From: Clostridia bacterium
GTDB lineage: Bacteria; Bacillota; Clostridia; Oscillospirales; Acutalibacteraceae
Reading direction: 5' to 3'
NCBI GenBank assembly: GCA_017387165.1
Contig: JAFOFS010000305.1
Location: forward strand, 1 to 8,616
Length of the DNA stretch: 8,616 nt
The position numbers and the translations under genes were made by a program. This document shows, piece after piece, positions 1 to 6,210 of the stretch (position 1 is its first letter; each line of letters starts with the position of its first letter). Below the pieces are notes generated by a model that was given only the letters and a program-made list of their open reading frames with translations, was not told the DNA's origin and ran no database searches.

Positions 1-18
1 ATTTATTTCTAATTAATC

Positions 19-94
19 ATAGTAATCAAGAGATATGTACTGTTTTCGGCTGCGAAAAACCTAGTATTTATGCGGGTTTTCGCTTGATTACTAT
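19..94. repeat. Perfect 12-bp inverted repeat enclosing competing hairpins; possible structured RNA
   Basis: ATAGTAATCAAG at 19-30 is exactly complementary to CTTGATTACTAT at 83-94, so a transcript from either strand could close a 12-bp stem around 52 nt. Inside, GTTTTCG occurs twice (42-48 and 76-82) around one near-complement, CGAAAAAC (53-60). The middle segment could therefore pair with either flank, as in mutually exclusive hairpins. A rightward terminator follows 16 nt downstream (111-140). I do not recognise a known RNA family. It could be the 3' end of a plus-strand transcript, a small RNA or an attenuator, or a repeat or mobile-element end. The window edge prevents a choice. What is seen is the base complementarity; any function is inference. 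Confidence 0.45.
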
Positions 95-110
95 AACGCT
101 ACTCCGACCA

Positions 111-140
111 AAAATCCTCATTCGTCAGAATGAGGATTTT
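111..140 (+). terminator. Rho-independent terminator, probably rightward
   Basis: A perfect 13-bp stem (111-123 with 128-140, AAAATCCTCATTC and its complement) has a GTCA tetraloop. On the plus strand it runs into TTTTTACTTTTTC, a good U-rich tail. The 5' A run pairs with the 3' T run, so it could also act leftward, but the minus-strand tail is short. It probably ends whatever is transcribed rightward from before or within the inverted repeat at 19-94. Nothing further is evident between 141 and 235 apart from a short TAACG/CGTTA dyad at 171-182. Confidence 0.75.
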
Positions 141-235
141 TACTTTTTCGCTCTTCACTGCCGCATTTCATAACGGTCGTTAAGTGTCATAGTATGTAAC
201 GGATTCGCATGGTATCCATCATTTCGCCGTATTCA

Positions 236-269
236 AAAAAAGGACTTCACCTTCGTGAAGTCCTTTTTT
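236..269 (-). terminator. Rho-independent terminator of the GH2 glycosidase gene
   Basis: A 15-bp perfect stem (236-250 with 255-269) has a CTTC loop and begins 9 nt beyond the stop codon of the minus-strand glycosidase gene. In the minus direction the stem ends in a run of six T, with one more T after it. It is symmetrical, so it could also stop transcription arriving from the left. Confidence 0.85.
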
Positions 270-277
270 CGTTGTCC

Positions 278-2770
278 TTATTTCGTTAGAGTAAACGCTG
301 TGGCGCGAGGCAACGCCGGAGCGGCATTGCCGGTGGCCTTTCGATAGGTAACGGTTTTTTCTTCGCCCGGCAGCAGAGAGAAGTAGTTGTCCGAGAAAAT
401 ATACTCGCCCTCCAGAACCACCGCGTGCAGATACGCCGTGCCGCGCACGGTGATCGACTGCTCGTCTTGGCGGAGCACCTCGAAGCGATCGCTTTTTTCC
501 AGCGGCAGGCTGCCCTCTTTGTAGAAGCAACGATCCACCGTGTCCTCGAAATGTACGTCGCAAATCACAAACGGTTCTTGCCCGTCGAACGGCAACTTCA
601 GCACCGTTACGCCGTAGCCGTCTATGCTGACCTCCGTTTCGTACACGCCTTGCTGCGCGAGGGTGTGGCACACGACCTTGGCGACGCCGCTTTTTCCGTC
701 TGACGACAGGTAGAGGTGAAACGCTCCGTTCTCCTTTTTCACCGAGCCGATCACGCTTTTTGCGCAGCGCTTGAAGGAATACCAGGCGGCTTTCGGCAAA
801 TTATAGAAGTCGATGATCGACCAGCTCATGGACGCCGGCCAACAATCGTTCAGCATCCAGAAAACGAGTCCGTCGTTAAAGCCGGTGTGACGGCGGCAAT
901 TTTCAAAAATCACCCGAATCCACTCGTACTGGAGATATTCGTATTTGAACAGCTTATCCTCCACACCGTGGAAACCGCCGAATATCTTCTCGGCAAAGGT
1001 CTTGCCGTAGTCAAACAGAGTCGGATTGACGCAGGGGTTGCTCTTGGAATGGAAACGCAGGATACGCTCGCTCTCGTCCGCCAGATCCTCCTCGGTCAGG
1101 AATTTCAAAAGCGAGCATTTTTGCGGCGTGCCGTAGATCGGCTCCTCGACGGTAAACCGTGCCAGGAAATGCTCCAGATGCTCCTTGTAGGATACGCAGT
1201 CGGTGTTGGTGAAAAATTGGAACATATCGCCGAAGAAATTCGTCGTATGCGTGGTGCCGCGTGTGATCGACATATACGGCGTTCCGCCGTAAGGAGAAGA
1301 CAGATGGAAGCGGCGGTTGGGGTCTAACGCGAAAATCGACGGCGCCGTTCCGACAAGTGCCGCGTCCCGTCCGTTAAACTCTTCTCCCAAGTCGAAGCCT
1401 TTGGTCGCGTTTTCGTTGTCACCGCTCCACCAGGCGAGGCAGGGATGGTTGCGGAGCTTTTTCGCCGCAAACGCCGCCTCCTTGGTCAATTCCTCCAGAA
1501 ACCACGCTTCTTTTTGGGGGTACTCGCCGCAGGCCATCAGGAAATCCTGCGTCACCAAAATACCGCGCTTGTCGCATTCGTCGTAGAAGCAGTCTTTTTC
1601 AAAAAGACCGCCGCCCCAAACGCGGATCATATTCATATTGCCTTCTTCGGCCAGCGCCACGATCTCGGCAATCTTTTCTTCGCTTTCTTCGCTCGGGAAC
1701 GGATCGCAGGGAACCCAGTTGCCGCCGCGGCAATAGATGCGTTTGCCGTTGACGATCACGACAAAACCGGCGGTTTCTTCCGTATCATCCCAACCAAATT
1801 CATCGATCAGCGTTTTCTGGCCGTCCTGACGCTCCCAACCAAATTCCTCGATCGGCGTTCGCTGGCGGTCCTGCAGCTTGCGGCAAAGCGCACGGTAATC
1901 GCTGTCCTTGGCGTCGGGAATCTCGGCGACGCGCAGGGTGCGGATGCCGAAGGTCTCCTCGTGAACGTTTTCGTTGGCCGTGATGCGGAGGGTATAAAGC
2001 GGATGCTCGCCGTATCCGTTCGGCCACCAAAGCTGCGGAGCGGTCACGTTGATCCGCTGCACGGTCTTCGGCTCACGGACGTATTGCTTGTTTTCGTGTA
2101 TCCGCTGTCCGTTCGGGTCGAAAATTTCAAACTGAACGACACCGGATTTTTCGTGATTCAGGTAGTTCGTTTCGATCACGATCTGCGCGCCGAAGTCATC
2201 GATGGCTTCGGTGTAAATATACGCGTCGCCCACGCAGAAATCGTCGCCCGTTTCCAGATATACCGGCAAAAAGATGCCGCAGGTGACAAAGCGATCCACC
2301 CAATCCCAATAATAGGTGCACTGCATACGGCGGGTGTACATACGTTCCGTGGTGAACGCACCCGTTCGCGCCGGCAGATTTTCCGTTTCCTTGACGGGGG
2401 AACGGAAACGGACTTCCAGCAGATTGTCTTTTTCCTTTAATTTGCCGCTGACGTCAAACGTGTGCGGAATAAACATATTCTGCGTTTCGCCCAAGACGTC
2501 ACCGTTTAACAGAACGGTCGCATAGGTGTCCAAGCCCTCGAAAACCAGACGGCAGGCATCCGCGGTGTTCTCCGCATCAAAGAAACGGGAATACGACCAA
2601 TCCTCCCGTTCGATCCATTGACAGGAGTCGTTGTTGTCGCGCCAAAAATAATCGGAAATGATCCCGTTTCTTTTCAGATCGGTATGTACGCATCCCGGGA
2701 CAACCGCCGGTAGCTTTTGATAAGTATCATTCGACAGAAACCAATTTCCGTTTAGCGTCGTTCTTTTCAT
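278..2770 (-). CDS. Glycoside hydrolase family 2, beta-mannosidase-like
   Basis: This 830-residue protein has the usual length and domain order of GH2 beta-mannosidases, which release terminal beta-mannose from manno-oligosaccharides or N-glycans. A jelly-roll sugar-binding domain spans about 1-180 (LNGNWFLS, VPGCVHTDL), and an Ig-like domain about 190-285 (LWWPNGYG, FGIRTL). The catalytic barrel runs from about 336 (RGGNWVPCDPFPS, MIRVWGGG), and a beta C-terminal domain follows from about 675. WWSGDNEN places the acid/base at Glu453. FTVEEPIYG aligns with the usual SEFG nucleophile motif and suggests Glu542. GLVFWMLNDCWPASMSWS (634-651) is typical of the family. No signal peptide is visible, so it is probably cytoplasmic and acts on imported oligosaccharides. 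The ATG at 2770 is chosen because GGGAGG (2778-2783) lies 7 nt upstream. The frame stays open further upstream, but only through the promoter and the antisense of a regulator remnant. Residues 286-335 are an insertion containing a 15-residue tandem repeat. Family is sure; substrate is inferred. Confidence 0.9.
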   Translation of the reverse strand: MKRTTLNGNWFLSNDTYQKLPAVVPGCVHTDLKRNGIISDYFWRDNNDSCQWIEREDWSYSRFFDAENTADACRLVFEGLDTYATVLLNGDVLGETQNMFIPHTFDVSGKLKEKDNLLEVRFRSPVKETENLPARTGAFTTERMYTRRMQCTYYWDWVDRFVTCGIFLPVYLETGDDFCVGDAYIYTEAIDDFGAQIVIETNYLNHEKSGVVQFEIFDPNGQRIHENKQYVREPKTVQRINVTAPQLWWPNGYGEHPLYTLRITANENVHEETFGIRTLRVAEIPDAKDSDYRALCRKLQDRQRTPIEEFGWERQDGQKTLIDEFGWDDTEETAGFVVIVNGKRIYCRGGNWVPCDPFPSEESEEKIAEIVALAEEGNMNMIRVWGGGLFEKDCFYDECDKRGILVTQDFLMACGEYPQKEAWFLEELTKEAAFAAKKLRNHPCLAWWSGDNENATKGFDLGEEFNGRDAALVGTAPSIFALDPNRRFHLSSPYGGTPYMSITRGTTHTTNFFGDMFQFFTNTDCVSYKEHLEHFLARFTVEEPIYGTPQKCSLLKFLTEEDLADESERILRFHSKSNPCVNPTLFDYGKTFAEKIFGGFHGVEDKLFKYEYLQYEWIRVIFENCRRHTGFNDGLVFWMLNDCWPASMSWSIIDFYNLPKAAWYSFKRCAKSVIGSVKKENGAFHLYLSSDGKSGVAKVVCHTLAQQGVYETEVSIDGYGVTVLKLPFDGQEPFVICDVHFEDTVDRCFYKEGSLPLEKSDRFEVLRQDEQSITVRGTAYLHAVVLEGEYIFSDNYFSLLPGEEKTVTYRKATGNAAPALPRATAFTLTK
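1788..1877 (-). repeat. In-frame 45-bp tandem duplication inside the GH2 gene
   Basis: Two adjacent 45-bp units (1788-1832 and 1833-1877) match at 38 of 45 positions. Being a multiple of three, they encode two 15-residue copies, RTPIEEFGWERQ-like and KTLIDEFGWDD-like, at about residues 299-328. They fall between the Ig-like domain and the catalytic barrel. I and L/D variants keep the (I)xEFGW core. Seven differences imply the duplication is not brand new and has been kept under some constraint. Confidence 0.85.
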
Positions 2771-2788
2771 AAAGCAACCTCCCTTTGT

Positions 2789-2809
2789 CTTCCGCTGTAA
2801 CGGCCGAAG
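2789..2809. promoter_or_regulatory. Imperfect dyad near the glycosidase transcription start; possible operator
   Basis: CTTCCGC (2789-2795) and GCCGAAG (2803-2809) are inverted copies with one mismatch around a 7-nt centre. They sit just downstream of the predicted start of transcription (about 2812, minus strand). The placement would suit a repressor operator or a small leader hairpin. The dyad is short and could be chance; no regulator gene that would bind it is intact in the window. Confidence 0.25.
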
Positions 2810-2818
2810 CCTATCGTT

Positions 2819-2847
2819 ATTATACAAAAGAGTACATAAAATTGCAA
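2819..2847 (-). promoter_or_regulatory. Sigma-A type promoter of the GH2 gene
   Basis: On the minus strand, TTGCAA (2842-2847) and a perfect TATAAT (2819-2824) are separated by 17 nt. Transcription would start near 2812 and give a leader of about 42 nt before the ATG at 2770, with the ribosome binding site GGGAGG at 2778-2783. No other candidate of this quality lies upstream of the gene. Confidence 0.8.
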
Positions 2848-2895
2848 GACACAGAATGAAAAGAAAACAGGCGTTGCCGCCTTCCGTACTCACGC

Positions 2896-2925
2896 AAAAA
2901 GCCTTGTCGGCAGACAAGGCTTTTT
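2896..2925 (-). terminator. Terminator behind the truncated minus-strand gene tail
   Basis: AAAAAGCCTTGTC (2896-2908) pairs perfectly with 2913-2925 around a GGCA loop. In the minus direction it begins 3 nt after the TAA at 2929-2931 and ends in five T. It therefore looks like the natural terminator of the gene whose tail lies at 2929-3009, and it would also insulate the glycosidase promoter. On the plus strand it ends in six T, but nothing obvious is transcribed into it from the left. Confidence 0.75.
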
Positions 2926-2928
2926 TGA

Positions 2929-3009
2929 TTAAAAGGTAATCAGCAGATCGTGCGCTTTGGTCTTTTGCGGGGGAAGAAGCTCCAACTCGCCGCGTTCGCG
3001 TGCTTTGTC
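2929..3009 (-). pseudogene. 3' remnant of an unidentified minus-strand gene
   Basis: Reading leftward from about 3009, an open frame encodes roughly 26 codons, DKARERGELELL then PPQKTKAHDLLITF, ending in TAA at 2929-2931. The hairpin at 2896-2925 follows 3 nt later. The codon choice resembles the neighbouring genes, and the stop-plus-terminator arrangement is what a real gene end looks like. Upstream of about 3009 the same frame only reads the antisense of the AraC remnant and gives no plausible start. I do not recognise the family. It could instead be a chance open frame beside a stray hairpin, which is why confidence is moderate. Confidence 0.45.
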
Positions 3010-3167
3010 GCATTGAACGGGCGAAGGCGCTGCTGACGGAGGAAAAAAAGAGCGTGCAGGAGGTGGCCAATCTCCTCGGTATGGACAACGTCAGCTATTT
3101 CATCCGCTTTTTTAAGAAGCAGACCGGTCTGACCCCGAAGAAATATCAGGTGTTTGCCGAAAAATAA
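3009..3167 (+). pseudogene. Truncated AraC-family regulator, C-terminal helix-turn-helix only
   Basis: The last 52 codons of an AraC/XylS-type regulator are present and end at TAA 3165-3167. RIERAKALL is the classic linker-helix start, VQEVANLLGMDNVSYFIRFF matches the second helix-turn-helix, and KKQTGLTPKKYQ is the family signature end. An intact member would have about 200-700 further residues, including the first DNA-binding helix pair and a sensor domain. None of that is present: in frame, the sequence before RIERAK is unlike the family and reaches a stop at 2937-2939. No start codon with a ribosome binding site precedes it; a GTG at 3000 has none. AraC regulators often sit beside glycosidase genes, so it may once have controlled the mannosidase, but that is inference. 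No terminator separates it from the parA promoter. Confidence 0.8.
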
Positions 3168-3181
3168 AATAAAAAAAGCGG

Positions 3182-3210
3182 TTGCACCGGCCGTATTTAT
3201 ATGGTATAAT
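3182..3210 (+). promoter_or_regulatory. Promoter of the parA-parB-serS operon
   Basis: A perfect TATAAT (3205-3210) preceded by TGG makes an extended -10 element. TTGCAC (3182-3187) lies 17 nt upstream as a weak -35. An almost pure A/T stretch (3160-3177) just upstream is placed like an UP element for RNA polymerase alpha. Transcription would start near 3217 and give a leader of about 25 nt before the parA ATG at 3242. The promoter begins right behind the AraC remnant. Confidence 0.8.
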
Positions 3211-3241
3211 AGTTAAGATTTTACGAAAGGATGGGCAGACA

Positions 3242-4003
3242 ATGGGTCGCATCATCGCCATTTACAACCAAAAAGGCGGCGTGGGGAAGACCACCACGAC
3301 CGTGAATCTGGCGTCCGCCTTGGCCGCTGCCGGTAAGCGCGTGCTGCTGGTGGATATGGATCCGCAGGGCAACACCACCGGCGGCGTCGGCATCAACAAG
3401 AACAAGGTCGGCGCCAGCGTCTACGATCTGCTCATCGGCAACGGTACCGCCGAGGAGGCGATCCTTCCGCTGCCGTTTACCAATCTGTTCCTCCTGCCTG
3501 CCGACCAGGCACTGGCCGGTGCGGAGATCGAGCTGACCGCCGTGCCGCGCCGCGAATCGCGGTTGAAAGCCGGTCTGGCCGCCGTACGGGAGCAGTTTGA
3601 CTACATCTTCATCGATTGCCCGCCGTCCCTCGGTCTGCTGTCGCTGAATGCGCTTTGCGCGACCGATTCGGTCATCATCCCGATCCAATGCGAGTATTAC
3701 GCGCTGGAGGGTCTGGCGCAGCTGATGGCGACTATGCGCCAGGTCAAGCGCCTGCACAACCCGACACTGGACGTCGAGGGTGTGCTGCTGACCATGTTTG
3801 ACGGTCGCCTGAATCTGACCCAGCAGGTTATGGCGGAGGTCAAGAAATTCTTCCCCCGCAAGGTGTTCGCCACCCCCATCCCGCGTTCGGTGCGGTTGGC
3901 GGAGGCGCCCAGCTTCGGCAAGCCCATCAATTACTACGATCGTTCCTCCCGCGGCTGCAAGGCGTATGACGCGTTGGCGCAGGAGATGATCCGAAAGCAT
4001 TGA
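3242..4003 (+). CDS. parA: Chromosome partitioning ATPase ParA (Soj)
   Basis: This 253-residue protein has the normal length for chromosomal ParA/Soj. The deviant Walker A motif KGGVGKTTTT (11-20) with its signature lysine, the A' motif VDMDPQGN (37-44) and the Walker B motif FIDCPPSLG (123-131) are all intact. AEAPSFGKPI near the C-terminus is the family hallmark. The protein forms ATP-dependent dimers on the nucleoid and, with ParB, segregates the origin region; in Bacillus relatives Soj also affects DnaA-driven initiation. The ATG at 3242 is preceded by GAAAGGA (3225-3231) and starts exactly at the family's MxRIIAIYNQ. An upstream in-frame ATG at 3182 lies before the predicted transcription start and is rejected. 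parB follows after 16 nt. Confidence 0.96.
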   Translation: MGRIIAIYNQKGGVGKTTTTVNLASALAAAGKRVLLVDMDPQGNTTGGVGINKNKVGASVYDLLIGNGTAEEAILPLPFTNLFLLPADQALAGAEIELTAVPRRESRLKAGLAAVREQFDYIFIDCPPSLGLLSLNALCATDSVIIPIQCEYYALEGLAQLMATMRQVKRLHNPTLDVEGVLLTMFDGRLNLTQQVMAEVKKFFPRKVFATPIPRSVRLAEAPSFGKPINYYDRSSRGCKAYDALAQEMIRKH

Positions 4004-4019
4004 AAAGGAGTGTGTGACA

Positions 4020-4868
4020 ATGGCGAAAAAGGATAGCCTCGGCAAAGGCCTCGGCTCGATTTTTGCGGAGAACGCACTGGATAACGATACGCAGATCTCG
4101 CTCCCCATCGTGGAGATCGTTCCCAACCGCAACCAGCCGCGTAAGCGGTTTGACGATGAGGCGCTCCGTGAACTGGCCGATTCCATCGCCCAGCACGGCG
4201 TGCTGCAGCCGCTGCTGGTCCGCCCGATGACCGACGGCAGCTACCAGCTGGTGGCAGGCGAACGCCGTTGGCGTGCCTCCCAGATGGCCGGTCTGACCGA
4301 GGTGCCGGTCGTGGTGCGGGAAATGTCCGAGCAGCAGGCGTCGGCGGTGGCGCTGATCGAAAACCTGCAGCGTGAGGACTTGAATCCGATGGAAGAAGCG
4401 CTCGGCTTCAAATCGCTGATGGAAACCTACGGTCTGACGCAGGAGGAAACCGCGTCGGCGGTCAACAAATCCCGTCCGGCGGTTGCGAATGCGCTTCGCT
4501 TGCTCAATCTGCCGCAGGCCATTACCGAGTTGGTGACCGGCGGTCAGCTGTCGGCAGGTCACGCCCGTGCCATCCTCTCGTTTGATACCGAGGCGGAGAT
4601 GCTGGCGGCGGCCAACCAAGCGGTGGAAAAGCAGCTGTCGGTGCGTGAGGTGGAGCGGATGGCGAAGGCTTCCCACGCCGCCCCTGCCAAACAGCAGCAA
4701 AAGACCCCGATCGTCAGCTACTACAAGGAAGTGGAGCTGGCGCTGAACGAGGCAATGGATCGTCGCATCAAGGTGATTCCCGGGAAAACGGGCGGCGTCC
4801 TGCAGATTGAATTTTATTCGCAAGAAGACCTGCGCGATCTGGCCAACGCCATCGCCGGTGAGAAATAA
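4020..4868 (+). CDS. parB: Chromosome partitioning protein ParB (Spo0J), CTP-dependent clamp
   Basis: The 282-residue product has the full ParB layout. A basic N-terminus LGKGLGSIF (7-15) is the ParA-contacting segment. The ParB/Srx nucleotide domain contains NRNQPRKRFD and GERRWRA (80-86), the CTP-binding box. IENLQREDLNPMEEA (113-127) precedes a helix-turn-helix at about 138-162 (GLTQEETASAVNKSRPAV) that reads parS. The C-terminal dimerisation part ends in YSQEDLRDLANAIAG. The ATG at 4020 is preferred because GGAG (4007-4010) is 9 nt upstream; the in-frame GTG at 4014 would be only 3 nt away. No full parS site (TGTTTCACGTGAAACA-like) was found in the window, so its binding sites must lie elsewhere. 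serS follows after 17 nt. Confidence 0.96.
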   Translation: MAKKDSLGKGLGSIFAENALDNDTQISLPIVEIVPNRNQPRKRFDDEALRELADSIAQHGVLQPLLVRPMTDGSYQLVAGERRWRASQMAGLTEVPVVVREMSEQQASAVALIENLQREDLNPMEEALGFKSLMETYGLTQEETASAVNKSRPAVANALRLLNLPQAITELVTGGQLSAGHARAILSFDTEAEMLAAANQAVEKQLSVREVERMAKASHAAPAKQQQKTPIVSYYKEVELALNEAMDRRIKVIPGKTGGVLQIEFYSQEDLRDLANAIAGEK

Positions 4869-4885
4869 GAAAGAAGGCAAGACCG

Positions 4886-6172
4886 ATGTTAGACATCAAA
4901 TTGATCCGCAGCAACCCCGACTATGTGAAAGCGTGCTGCAAAAAACGCGAAAAGGATATGGACGCGGTCATCGACGAGATTCTCGATCTGGATGAGCAGC
5001 GTCGCGCCGCTACCGCCAAGGTGGACGCGATGAAGGCGGAGCAGAATGCCGCTTCCCGTGAGATCCCGAAGATCAAGAAGGAGGGCGGCGACGTTTCGGC
5101 CATTATGGCGAAGATGAAGGAGCTGTCCGCCACCGTCAAGGAAGAAGACGCCAAGCTGGGCGAGATCGAGACCCGTCAACGTGATCTGATGCTCTCCCTC
5201 CCGAACCTGCCGTACGACGACGTCGTGGCCGGCGGCAAGGAAAACAACGCCATCATCCACGTGTGGGGTGAAAAGCCGACCTTCGACTTCCAGCCGAAGG
5301 ATCACGTCGAGCTGTGCGAGTCGCTCGGTATGATCGACTACAAGCGCGGCGCCAAGCTGGGCGGCAACGGCGCGTGGGTGTATCGCGGCATGGGCGCCCG
5401 TATGGAGTGGGCGCTGCTCAACTTCTTCATTTCGGAGCATCTGGCCGACGGCTATGAGTTCCTGCTTCCGCCGCATATGCTGGGTGAATCCTGCGGTCTG
5501 ACCGCCGGTCAGTTCCCGAAATTTGCGGACGAGGTGTACAAGATCGGCAACCCGACCGGCGAGCCGAAGTTCCTGCTCCCGACCGCCGAGACCGCGCTGG
5601 TCAACCTCCACCGTGACGAGGTGCTGACGCTGGAAGAGCTTCCGCGCAAGTATTGCGCTTACACCCCCTGCTACCGCCGCGAAGCGGGCAGCTATCGCTC
5701 GGAGGAGCGCGGTATGATCCGCGGTCACCAGTTCGATAAGGTGGAAATGGTGCAGTACACCACCGCCGAAGGCAGCGCTGAGGCGTTCGAAGAAATGGTC
5801 GGCAAGGCGGAACGCCTGGTGCAGAAGCTCGGTCTGCACTACCAGCTGTCCAAGCTGGCGGCCGGCGACTGCTCCTACTCGATGGCGCGTACCAACGACA
5901 TCGAGGTGTGGATCCCGTCGATGGGCATCTACAAGGAGGTTTCCTCCGCGTCCAACGCTCGCGACTATCAGGCGCGCCGCGGCAACATCAAGTACCGCGA
6001 TGCGGACGGCAAGCTGCAGTTTGCCCACACCCTCAACGCGTCGGGTCTCGCGACCAGCCGCATTATGCCGGCAATCGTTGAGCAGTACCAGAATGCGGAC
6101 GGCTCGGTGACCGTTCCGGAGGTGCTGCGTCCGTTTATGGGCGGTATTGAGGTTATCAAGCCGGAGAAATAA
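4886..6172 (+). CDS. serS: Seryl-tRNA synthetase
   Basis: The 428-residue class II synthetase charges tRNA-Ser (and tRNA-Sec where present) with serine in the cytoplasm; length is typical. Residues 1-110 form the N-terminal domain with the long coiled-coil arm (about 27-100, rich in K/E/A) that grips the tRNA's long variable arm. The serine pocket TAET (233-236), motif 2 from YRREAGSYRSEERG (263-276) through HQFDKVE (281-287), and motif 3 with its conserved Arg in GLATSR (387-392) are present, followed by VPEVLRPFMGG. Several usually strict stretches deviate: GDCSYSMARTNDIEVW replaces the more common GDxGFxxAKxYDxEVW, and SSASN replaces SSCSN. It starts at ATG 4886, 8 nt after AGAAGG (4872-4877). 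No T-box leader precedes it; expression probably depends on the parA promoter. Confidence 0.96.
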   Translation: MLDIKLIRSNPDYVKACCKKREKDMDAVIDEILDLDEQRRAATAKVDAMKAEQNAASREIPKIKKEGGDVSAIMAKMKELSATVKEEDAKLGEIETRQRDLMLSLPNLPYDDVVAGGKENNAIIHVWGEKPTFDFQPKDHVELCESLGMIDYKRGAKLGGNGAWVYRGMGARMEWALLNFFISEHLADGYEFLLPPHMLGESCGLTAGQFPKFADEVYKIGNPTGEPKFLLPTAETALVNLHRDEVLTLEELPRKYCAYTPCYRREAGSYRSEERGMIRGHQFDKVEMVQYTTAEGSAEAFEEMVGKAERLVQKLGLHYQLSKLAAGDCSYSMARTNDIEVWIPSMGIYKEVSSASNARDYQARRGNIKYRDADGKLQFAHTLNASGLATSRIMPAIVEQYQNADGSVTVPEVLRPFMGGIEVIKPEK

Positions 6173-6178
6173 GAAACC

Positions 6179-6210
6179 AAAAGGCGTACACCTTCGCGTG
6201 TACGCCTTTT
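6179..6210 (+). terminator. Hairpin terminator or attenuator after serS
   Basis: A perfect 13-bp stem, AAAAGGCGTACAC (6179-6191) with 6198-6210, encloses a CTTCGC loop and starts 7 nt after the serS stop. Its tail is only TTTTC, so termination may be partial. The next gene begins 36 nt downstream and no clear promoter is visible in that gap, which suggests it may depend on read-through. Confidence 0.7.

Noticed and set aside
1..277. Repeat-spacer structure suggesting a CRISPR array or an integron attC site
   Set aside because: There is only a single inverted repeat and no regularly spaced direct repeats, and the core sites expected of attC are absent.
714..724. GTGAAAC resembling half of a parS site
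   Set aside because: Only one half matches TGTTTCACGTGAAACA and the other arm is absent; it lies inside the glycosidase coding sequence.
1445..2440. Long plus-strand open frame opposite the glycosidase gene
   Set aside because: It mirrors the minus-strand coding sequence, has no family resemblance and no ribosome binding site; such antisense frames are common in GC-rich genes, as are those opposite serS and the lipoprotein gene.
2771..3088. Extension of the glycosidase reading frame by 106 codons upstream of its ATG
   Set aside because: The extra stretch would cross the promoter, a terminator hairpin and the antisense of the AraC remnant, and it lacks a ribosome binding site, whereas the ATG at 2770 has one and begins at the family's normal N-terminus.
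3179..3189. CGGT-TGC-ACCG mini hairpin as terminator for the AraC remnant
   Set aside because: The stem is only 4 bp, there is no T run after it, and it overlaps the -35 region of the parA promoter.
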